Source: Pogona vitticeps | Lineage: Eukaryota > Chordata > Lepidosauria > Squamata > Agamidae | Assembly (NCBI RefSeq): GCF_051106095.1 | Contig: NC_135784.1 | Coordinates: 150,757,428-150,821,427, forward strand | Length of the DNA: 64,000 bases | Reading direction: 5' to 3' | In this document: positions 1-19,100 of the stretch, one piece after another | Layout of the letters: every line of letters starts with the position of its first letter | Position numbering within the stretch: the first letter of the stretch is position 1 | The notes under the pieces: model-generated | Told to the model about the DNA's origin: nothing | Database searches by the model: none | What the model saw: the letters and a program-made list of their open reading frames with translations, nothing else | Translations under genes and position numbers: made by a program

Positions 1-9960
<9,960 letters not shown>

Positions 9961-9969
<9 letters not shown>

Positions 9970-10180
9970 GATCATCTCCGCCGGCCGCTCTCCGAGAAGG
10001 GGAGGCAGCTCCCGCTAGAGTGGCCGCCCCGGGGGCCGGCCAGAATTTCCGCCTGGAGGCATCCCTGCCCTCACTTCCGCCAGTACGGAAGGACACGTGG
10101 GCGGAAGTGGTTTTTTTTTTAAAGTGACGCTTTACACCACGCAGCTCCGAATAAGAGCGAGTTTCGAGTGCTTGGATTGC
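9961..10180 (-). promoter_or_regulatory. PRKAG1 CpG-island promoter with paired ETS sites and an E-box
   Basis: GC- and CpG-rich DNA covers the PRKAG1 start exon and the DNA just upstream of it. Two CGGAAGTG ETS-type sites face opposite ways (10072-10081, minus-strand sense; 10102-10109, plus-strand sense) with a CACGTG E-box between them (10094-10099). No TATA box was seen. This is the usual make-up of a housekeeping promoter, possibly bidirectional. Confidence 0.7.
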
Positions 10181-10593
10181 CCCCTATCCCCATCGCACGG
10201 AGGCCGATTTAGCTAAGGAAACATTACAAGCCTTCCAGATTTTCTGAAGGGGAAACTAGTTTCCATTTTTCTTGCTTGTGTATAGGATTGGAGCGTTTGT
10301 TTTGTGCGGTTAAATGTGACATTTAGCACGAAGAAGACATTATTCTCGGTTTCTCCGGGGCTTCCTACCGGTTGTTGTCTCTTTTGCATCGCTGTTGGGA
10401 CGTGGAATGGCGCCAAAAGTAAGCAGGAGGTCGTATCTTAACAACCATCAGTATCTTAGAACTGGAGAGCTGGAAGGGACCTTTTTTGGGGTTATACGAG
10501 AGTCCCGCTCTTGCCCAGGAAGGTGCAGCGGGGAATCAAACGTCCAACCTCTAACCCAAACCACAGCAGCGATAAAGTAATACCGGTTGTGGT

Positions 10594-10845
10594 TTGAGAA
10601 GAGGTAGCCGTGTTAGTCTGTGCAAGCTTACCAGGCAAAATCCAAAGACTAACTATTGTATTTTAATGTGAGCTTTCGCGGACAAATCCACTTCATCGGA
10701 TATATGTGATAAAAGTGAAATACTGGATGAAATACCATTCACAAGTAAACATCCATTGGCTTTCTCCCCACCCCCATGTCTGACAAACTGGACTTGTCCA
10801 CGAAAGCTCATATTAAAATATAATAGTCTTTAAGGTACCATGTGC
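10594..10845 (+). mobile_element. Interspersed SINE-like repeat (AGCCGTGTTAGTCTG head)
   Basis: Head gtagccgtgttagtctgtgc, then aaagactaac, gagctttcgcggacaaatcc and acttcatcgga. This block order is found in a dispersed reptile repeat. A partial second copy follows near 10780. Partial relatives occur near 37786 and 40390-40530. Confidence 0.55.
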
Positions 10846-11066
10846 TTTTGTCCTTTTTATTTTGTTTCTTGGAATTTTGCCTGAAAGTGCTATTGGTATT
10901 CAATAAACCATGATTAAATTTACTACTGTTATGTTGTGTCCCCTCAAGTTTGAACCAACTTTTAGTGACCCTAACAAGGGCATTAAAGGAATGGTTTTAA
11001 TAGTTCCATACTCTCTCACATGAGTTTCTGTTTTTAAAGGGGAACTTAAATGCAAGCCTCCTAGTT

Positions 11067-11365
11067 CAGACCTGGGCAAAGTGCGGTCCGAGGGCCACAT
11101 ATGGCCCGCGAGCCACTCCTGTCCGGCCCGTGGACAGTTTTTAACATCAAAACCATTTATACCTTTTTGTCTAAAGTTGATCAGTTGCTTATCTTTAACA
11201 TACCGCAGAAAACCTCTTTAGTATTTGTGAAGATTAACAAGTTTAAAATAAAAACAATTATAACATCACTGTTTCATTTTATTTTTAAGTAAAGTTGGTT
11301 CAGCCCCCGAACACAGTTCAGATTTTTCATGTGCCCCCCCTATAGAAATTAGTTGCCCACCCCTG
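11067..11365. mobile_element. hAT-type MITE (299 bp) with perfect 8-bp target duplication
   Basis: The left end CAGACCTGGGCAAAGTGCGG and the right end, reversed CAGGGGTGGGCAACTAATTT, are the usual imperfect hAT termini. TCCTAGTT flanks it exactly on both sides (11059-11066 and 11366-11373). It sits inside an older repeat whose text continues across the insertion. Non-coding. Confidence 0.93.
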
Positions 11366-11978
11366 TCCTAGTTGGTCACTATCCACTGCACCAGGCTAGG
11401 TATTATAACTCTGGTCTGACTTCAGAATAAGGATGGCCCTAAATAAACAGTTCCTTTTAAAATTAGACATTCATGAGCAACCTGTTATAGGTAATTTCTA
11501 CAGGTATGGCCCTGCAGCAAAGCCAAGAATGAGGCATGCGGTATTTAAAGGCAAACAGATTTACTCTACCTCAGCTTTTATGGTCTATATCCCACCGTAA
11601 TCAGACAAAGCCAAATTAAAAATAAAAAGCAAGAACATGGTAACACCTTGAACACTAAATTTTATATTTCAGTATAAACTCTCATGGATTAGTCCACTTA
11701 TAATATATAGACAGGTGTAGGGAGATGACAGTGACTATTTGAGCAGGGAATGTGGCGAACACCAAGGGAGGTTTCAAATTGGAAAACCCAAATCTGCAGA
11801 AAATCCTTTTGGCAACATTACATACCGTAATTCTGCCCCCAACTGGATTGGGATATACTAACCTGTTGTAGGCAAAGGCTGTGTTGATTTTTTTTCTTCC
11901 TGGGGGGTGGGTGTGGAGCAGAATGGGATGGCTAAACTCCTGAACATAATTAATAAGATATAGGCTTCCTGAAGGAAG

Positions 11979-12320
11979 AGATGTGGTGGCGCTGTGGGTT
12001 AAACCGCAGAAGCCTCTGTACTGCAGGGTCAGAAGACCTGCAGTCGTAAGATCGAATCCACCCGACGGAGTGAGCGCCTGTCATTTGTCCCAGCTTCTGC
12101 CAACCTAGCAGTTCGAAAGCATGTAAATGCGAGTAGATAAATAGGTACCATCTCGGTGGGAAGGTAAACAGTGCTCTGTGTCTAGTGGTGCTGGCCACGT
12201 GACCACGGAAACTATCTTCAGACAAATACTGGCTCTACGGCTTGGAAACAGGGATGAGCACCACGCCCTAGAGTCAGACACGGCTGGACTAAATGTCAAG
12301 GGGAACCTTTACCTTACTAA
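11979..12320 (+). mobile_element. Sauria SINE, full length, with 15-bp target duplication
   Basis: A tRNA-derived head (gtggcgctgtgggttaaacc, then a B-box-like gatcgaatcc) is followed by the family body ctagcagttcgaaagcatg, gagtagataaataggtacc, gctggccacgtgacc and a cctttacctta 3' end. GCTTCCTGAAGGAAG is repeated exactly at 11964-11978 and 12321-12335. Sauria SINEs are confined to squamates and are mobilised by BovB-type LINEs, so this is the strongest taxon marker in the window. Confidence 0.92.
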
Positions 12321-12430
12321 GCTTCCTGAAGGAAGCAGAAAAAGAGGAAGACTAAACATGGGATGGATTGACTCCATAAAGGCACAGACATCCGTTTGCA
12401 AGAGCTAAGTTGAGCTGTTATTGATAGGAC
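12321..12430 (+). mobile_element. RTE-BovB ORF2 tail remnant (host of the Sauria SINE)
   Basis: Translation gives LPEGSRKRGRLNMGWIDSIK, the C-terminal BovB ORF2 motif that also occurs as KVEGSRKRRPNMRWIDSLK near 50250 in this window. Only about 100 bases are recognisable. The SINE was inserted into it. Confidence 0.7.
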
Positions 12431-13085
12431 ATTCTGGAGGTCAGTCATTCATACGGTCACCATAACTTCAAAGTGACATGATAACACATAACAGTGATAA
12501 AGCCCCCACTGAACACAGTTGTGCTCTTACTCATCTAGGACACCAAGAAATTTTAGAAGCAGTGGTGGTAATAACTACAACATCAAAAAGCTTTCTCATT
12601 ATAAGGAACAACTTGGAGAGAGGTTTGAAATCTGGCAGCGCTTCTGTCAGAAACCAAAGCTGTTGTCCAGTTGAACTTCTACCAAGCAGAAAGTTCCACC
12701 AGTATAGTAATCATGCCATTTGTATCCATATCGCCATTGTGGCAGCTGCAATCTCTTCCTTGGCACAAAGGCTTTGTTGAAGACAATGGGGCTTTTTCTG
12801 GCCTGCGTGCCAGTAATTTGCAAATGGCCTACTCTTACAAAGCAAGAAACTGAGTTATCAAAAGGTTTTTTGGACAAGGGGCATCTTGTGGGCTGAGCAA
12901 GGATACCTAATACCAGAATTTGGGGGGAGCTCTGTTCATGAGTTGCTTGTGGTTTTAAAGTGTATTTCCCACCCCTACCAAGTCCTGCCCATGGTGTCCC
13001 CTTATCACGTACTGCATGAGCTGCCTTCCTATCTGCCATTTGAGGGGAGGGGTGGTTAATAGTGTGTGTGTGGATACTGTTTTTC

Positions 13086-13610
13086 ATTATAGCATTATTT
13101 ATTTCATCTCTTAATCATTTAAAAACAAAGCAAAGTGTGCTAATATACTACCTTATAGTACTTAAAGCACTGTCTGGGTGGTTTACAATTCAATTATGCA
13201 GGCTACACATTTCAACACCCACCCACCCCCCGGCCAGCTGGGTACTCAGTTTACCAACCCTGGAAGGATGGAAGGCTGAGTCAACCTTGAGCCAGCTACC
13301 TGAGCCTGGGATCATACCTGGGGCATGAGTGCAGTCTTCACTGCAGTACTGGAGTTTAACCACTGTGCCATGAGGCTCCTTTATTTTAATTTATTTCATC
13401 TCTCTTATTTCTATGCCACATTTCTTCCTACTAAGGACCCAAGGCAGCTCATACACAATTAAAACTGCACAACAATCAGAGTTAAAAGTATCATTGCAAA
13501 GCATTCTAAAAACGAAACATCTATCGATATTAAAACCGCCATTAAAAATATTTTTAGAAACATTTAGTAAAAACATTTAAAGAGGAGGTATAAGAGCAGG
13601 CAGCCATGCT
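13086..13610. mobile_element. LINE 3'-UTR-like repeats (CR1/L2 type)
   Basis: The first block contains gaaggctgagtcaaccttga and a tgagcctgggatcatacctg segment. The second (13390-13560) has atgccacatttcttcctac and aaggacccaaggcagctcat, which closely parallels 19910-19945, where an L2/CR1-like ORF2 end follows. Boundaries are approximate. Confidence 0.5.
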
Positions 13611-13859
13611 GATCTGTTTCAGCTTGTATAACGAAAATAACAGTTTTTTTAAAAAAAATTTCTTTTAGCTTTTCAAAAGCCACATTATATTTGTTTTTTA
13701 TTGTTTTGTTTTTGCGATGCCTGGGTGCTTCACTCACTCATTCACTGCAAACGCAGGGAACTAACTGCCTGTTGCAACTCTGCGGGGAACCCCTGCTCCA
13801 GAACATCCTCTTATAAGATTTAGGAGACCTTGGCCAAGAATCAGCCAGAATCACGAGCG

Positions 13860-14500
13860 GTGAGATCTTCCCATTCCCTGTTCTTGGACACGCTTTCCGA
13901 GCGTTGCCTTCAGAGATCAAACTTCAAACTCAAGCCGCGCTGCGTCCCCGGCTGTTTCCCCGCCCAGGCGAAGGGCCGGGCAGAGCATCACATGTTTCAG
14001 GTCAGGCGGACCGAGAGGAGAACCCGCCTCTTTCCCTAGGAAGGTTGAAGGAAGGGGGGCGCGCCGTCAATCAATGAGCGGCCAGCTGAGATCCAGAGGG
14101 GGCTGTGGCGTCGCTGGACTCACGCCCGCCAGCCTCCGACGGGAGACCAACCGGTAAGTGAGAAGCCGCAATAATAGGGAACGGGGTTCTCCCTTTCCGG
14201 CCGCCGGCCAACTGATCGAAGCTCAGGCAGGGGTATTGCTCAGGTTGTCTCAGGGCGGCGACTCACCTTAAAATCGCGGATGAATTGAAATCCTGCTGCC
14301 CTGCCCAGCCTGGGAGAGTAGAAATGGGGGGCCCGGCGGCAGCAGCGGCAAAAGGAGCGATTGCAAAGTTTCTGATCCGGCAGCGATGGCGTTAATGTGA
14401 CGTGGCACAGGGGAGGACTGATCCTCTTGTGGGAGAGGATGCTTATGCGGGGCTCCGTCGGGCGTGGAGAGTGAAGGGGTAGCTTACGTGGCTGTCCCAC
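13860..14500 (+). promoter_or_regulatory. CpG-island promoter of the INPP1-like gene
   Basis: A GC-rich, CpG-dense block (for example ggggggcgcgccgtc near 14055 and ctttccggccgccggccaac near 14196) surrounds the non-coding first exon. No TATA box was seen. Bounds are by eye. Confidence 0.6.
14050..14153 (+). other. Non-coding first exon of the INPP1-like gene (5' end uncertain)
   Basis: The CpG island contains an excellent plus-strand donor, accg followed by gtaagtgag, at 14154. The next acceptor with the right strand and spacing is the tag at 15918-15920, just before the start codon. The transcription start is a guess; the exon's 3' end is well supported. Confidence 0.6.
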
Positions 14501-15454
14501 GCTGAACAGCCTCCCCCCCCCCCCCGTTGAAGAGGAAAAGGGTGATGCTTGAGAGACGGGGTGGCGCCCTGGTTAGAGTTGATGCCCTGCACAGGCTGAC
14601 GCGAGTCTCACGGGGGCCATTAAATGCCCCAGGTGGCCTTTGACCAGTTATTGCCTCTCAGCCTAGCCATCCTTGCAAGGGTGTTGGGAATATAGGGGGA
14701 AAGAGGCGGGGGATGCATGGCCTTGAATTCAGAACAGGGGAGGTTGCCTATACATGTCAACATTTTTAGGAGACTTTCAGGGAATAACAGGGGCTATGAA
14801 ATGCCTGATTCAAAAATGCTGAAGGTTCTATAGAATCTCCATCTTCTCTTACACACTTGCACATTAGACAACAATTTTAGCAGCTAGTTGGAAGGCAAAT
14901 CCCACCCCACTTCCTTCAGTTGTGTTTCCCCCTCCCCCTCTTTTCCTTCCACCATCAAAATGGACCAGTCTCACCTTCTGATGGAAATCTCCCTCCTACA
15001 CTGTCTTGTGTTTGTAGCTAAAACACCAAAGAAAGGATTGACAAGGTTGTACTCCTTCGTGTTATGTTTAATCCTCTACTTCCCCCCTAGCTATGTTTGA
15101 CAGTGTACCTTTTTTATTATCATAGGTAATTAGATGTGCCAGGATACTGGGCATGGTTGACACAAGGGAATTTCCTGCCACTGCCTTGGTACACATCCGT
15201 AGACCTGAGGTGCCAGTTTTAAGAAGCTCCAGTGGCAGGCTTTGAAGAACTCACAAAACATGGCCGCTAGCAAACCATTATGTTATAATTTGCACTAAGT
15301 ATACAATTCTATTCAAAATCTTTGTGCCTTTGCTATTGATCACTAGATTTCATTTAATTCTGTGTACTTTCTCAGGCAAGGCAGACAACTTGCCAGAGTT
15401 GGGGGGGGGGGCTCCAGAGGGACCACACCCAACAACAGCCAATGAAATTGCTCA

Positions 15455-15503
15455 TCGTCGTCTAGTCATTTAGTCGTGTCCGACTCTTCGTGACCCCGTG
15501 GTG
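15455..15503 (+). mobile_element. BovB-related SINE/LINE tail fragment
   Basis: cgtcgtctagtcatttagtcgtgtccgactcttcgtgacc-type text is the signature of RTE-BovB ends and the SINEs that borrow them. It is about 50 bases long, in the 5' intron of the INPP1-like gene. Confidence 0.7.
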
Positions 15504-15923
15504 AATGAAACTGCTACTGTGGCCCAGATTCTATCCATTGTGTTGGGATGCATGGCACACAAGAAGTGGACAACTTAGTTCCACTTTATTTCCAGCAGAA
15601 CTGTGCTCCTGAAAGCCCTCTGGGAATATAATTCTTCTGAGAAACAAGATATTTGCTCTCTATGTATCATGTTTCCTGGTGGAATCACTGGAGATTTTAC
15701 TGTCTTTGTGGCAGAAAGTGCTGGAGATTACACCATAGCGACTGTCAAGATATCCCCATAGATGGGAGGAACCCACCTGCCTAGCAATACTCACTCTCTG
15801 GGATCCCGATTTCATAGTTTATTGGCCAAGGTGAGGTTTAAGGTGGCCATTGCATCTGGAACCTTTCTGTCTTGCAACATCTGTCACACTTTCCCCCCTT
15901 TCTTCCTTTCCCTGCCCTAGACC

Positions 15924-16127
15924 ATGGCAGCTCTTCTGAAGAGCCTGCTTGCAGCCTCAGAGAAGGCAGCCAGGATTGCCCAGCTATGTCGTCAAGAAGA
16001 AGCCCTCTTTAGCTTGCTCATTGAGGAGAAGACAGGTGTGGACAAGAACAAGAAGTTTCTGCAGGACTTCAAGACTTTGGCAGATGTGCTGATCCAAGAA
16101 GTCATCAAGCATGATGTGGGAAAGAAG
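15924..16127 (+). CDS. INPP1: INPP1-like coding exon 1 (residues 1-68)
   Basis: It starts with a textbook Kozak site (accATGG) three bases after the acceptor ccctag. It encodes MAALLKSLLAASEKAARIAQ at the N terminus and DFKTLADVLIQEVIKHDVG near the end, both close to human INPP1, and stops at aaag followed by the donor gtacat. Confidence 0.95.
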
Positions 16128-19100
16128 GTACATGCTGGGCAACGAGCCCCTTGTCCCTGGACGGAATGTGTCCCACAGCAGTTCTGGGTCAGGGATTTAC
16201 CAGATACTAGAGGGAGAGGAATTAATGCCTTCTGGTCTGCCTCTTTATGTTAACATATGTTCCCAAGTTTCACCCTCTTCCACCACTCGAGCAGACCACT
16301 GGGAATGAACCATGCAGAATTGGCCAACCAGCATAGCCATGGGCCAGACTGACTGGGAATTATGGGAGCAGTAGCTAAAAAGAATACTTCTAAGGTGTGG
16401 AAAGCACACAAGAGGGGTGCCTGCTAGTATTTCCTGTATAGACAGCACTGTGAGCCATGTCATCCCTGCTGTGCTGCTGAGCAAGAGATAGGAGAGATAG
16501 GAGCTGTTGCTGCTTTCTCTTGCTTACATGTTGCTAGAGGTGTATAGATTTTTTTATTTTTAGAATGCGAGTCCCAGAATAGTCCAGCCAACTACTGTAG
16601 ATTATTTGTGTTTTTTGGATCACAACGCCCCGAATTCCCTAGGCAGAAGAGTATTTGTGTTTTTTGGACTAGAACTCCCAGAATTCCCCAGGCAACAGAT
16701 TCATGTTTTTTGGGGTTACAAATCTGAGAATTCCCCCAGTGATGGATGTGTGTTTTTGGACTACAGCTCTCAGAATTTCCTAGGCAGCTATGCAGGTCTC
16801 CACATATTCTGCTGCCTGCCAGCCTGCTGAAATAACAGAGTTCAGGAGAGGCATTGCCGGGTAGCGATCCTGACTTATTTGTGTGACTAAGCAGTATTCA
16901 TTTTTCTCTCTGTGTGCCCCACTCAATTCCATTTCTGTTTTGCTGTCTTTCTCTTTCTGGTCATCTGTCAGTTTCCAGAACTGCAAGATCATATTCGTGG
17001 GGAGGAGTCCAACAAATTTGAAAACGGCCTTGGTGAGTGAAGGTGCCCTTGAGTGACGAAAGAGGGCGAAGGATTCATCCGTCCCCAATAAATCCTTGCA
17101 AACTAACCTATTGGACCATGACCGGTTCTGCCGTCCTCTACCTCCACACAGCCTGATGGTTCTTTGTGTTTGAAACGGGCTGCCTGTTTTATCCATCGAA
17201 CCACTTCTTTTCCCCACCTCCCTCACCCTCCAAAGGAATAATCTATTGGCCTAAATGCTGCTTTTCCCAAACTGGCCATACATATCCCATCAGACCCCCA
17301 GGAGCAGAACAAAATCTTAACATGGTGCTGAAAGGATAAGGCCCGGCGGGTCTCACTGAGGAGAGCATTCGGAAGGTATCGGGCAACAAGGCTGGCAACA
17401 CCTTCGGTTGCTTTCCTCTGAGCCTCTCTTGGCAGAGATGCTATAGGAAACCGGAAGTGTCACTCCTGAAATATGGCCCACTTTATTTGGTCAGGCCTTG
17501 GGTTCCCAGGTGGTATAAGGCTGTGTAAATTAAAACCAGTGTTTTGAATTTGGTCCAGAAAGGTATCTGCGACCAGTAAGGCTAGAACAGAACAGATATC
17601 ATATCCATCTGGTTCCTATCATCAGGCTGACACCTATATTGTACACACGTTGCAGTTTCCAAACTGTCTTCAAAGGCAGTCCCATGTGCAGCACACCGCA
17701 GTAGTCTAATCTGGGGGTTACCAAGGCGTAGCTCATGATAGCTAGGTGATCCATGTCCTGATAGTGAATTATCCCTCCATGCCTTAAATAATGTAGAAGA
17801 ACAGCCAAACCACCCCATCCAGAATGGAGTGAATATGACGTCTGTGGTCAGAAGAAGCACCCATGAGCAATATCCTAGCCTTGTCAGTTTATTGGTCTTA
17901 ATTGGGGCCATGGTTGCAGCCAGGCACTAATTCAGCACATCCAGAGCCTCACCTACTGAATGAAGGGAGAAATGGAATTCCATGTCGTCCTCAGATGAAT
18001 GAACAGTATATTGTGGAACAATGCCACCACCTACTTGGCATCTTCAAGTAGATGTTAAATAGCATCAAATGGCCGGTTGGTAGTGTTTCTCTGCCTTTCT
18101 AAAATGCATGTTGTCAATATTCAAACCATGGGTATCCTGAGAGGAACTGTTGCTCCCTTTTCCATAACGGTGGGGGCCACAGAGCTGTCAAAATGCTCGG
18201 TGCCGACTCTAGTTACTTCCTTTTGCCCAGGAGAAGAGGGAGCCGTCTTCTTTCCCCAACAGGGGAAAGAAGGGAGGAACCTTCTAGCCTGCCTGAACCT
18301 TGTGTGCTTTGTAGGGGAGACGGTGGTGGTGCAGGTTTGCCCGACCCAAGAAGGAACAGCTGCCCTCCTGCAGAAGGTCCTGGATCGGAAGCAGACAGCC
18401 GCCGAGCTCCTGGCTGCCACCGTGCATCAGGAGGTGGTGCTTTCAGACCCGTCCCTGGAGGAGGTGTCTGTGATGGTCTCCCCAGAGAACCTGGCAGTGT
18501 GGATTGATCCCATAGGTAAGTCAGCAGGTAGGAAAGGGCGTGTCTGGTTTTTTCTCCCTCTCTGTTGGCCCAATGGTTATTGATGGGAGTTGAATACCTT
18601 CCCAGGCTTCTCTAGCTAAACATCAGAAACCCCCCAGCACACATGAGTCCGCCTGTCTGTCCATATTCCCCAGTATTATATCTTCTGACTGGCAGTGGCT
18701 CTCAGGTGAGGATCTTTTCCCTTCCTCATTCCTCAAACCTTTTCATAAAATCAGAGGTAGCTGTGTTTCAATCGGGGACCTTCTTTACACAGAAGACATA
18801 GGCTGCCCTTCTAGTCCAGTTATAGGGAAAGTGCCACTGGTGACACCTAGGGATCACCCAGGTTTTCAAACCATTCCCAGTGCCATGGAGTGCCTCGTCC
18901 ATATCCCCCCCACCCCTCCATGGGCAGCAGGTACTGCCAACAGGTAGGGAAAGGGTCCCCCAGGAGGTAGCGCTCTGAACCTGCTGTGCTCCTCATGAGG
19001 CTGAGCCTGGCAAAAGGCATTCCCTTTCACGAGTTCTCTCACTTCAGATTCCACCAATCAATACATTCGTGGGCGTGGCAATGTGCAGCCCGTGGACGGC

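Larger units (their letters stand above)
10181..13860. other. Intergenic region between PRKAG1 and the INPP1-like gene
   Basis: About 3.7 kb between divergent genes. It holds a lizard-type repeat (10446-10580), an interspersed repeat (10594-10845), a repeat split by a hAT MITE (10935-11400), a Sauria SINE within a BovB remnant (11964-12430) and LINE-tail-like DNA (13086-13610). A 146-codon minus-strand ORF (12647-13087) matches nothing I recognise and is probably chance. Confidence 0.65.

Noticed and set aside
12647-13087. 146-codon minus-strand ORF in the PRKAG1/INPP1-like intergenic region
   Set aside because: No recognisable motif, no splice context, and it overlaps repeat-like DNA; probably chance.
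16780-17226. 148-codon minus-strand ORF
   Set aside because: It lies across the INPP1-like GEES exon on the opposite strand; a shadow of the real gene.
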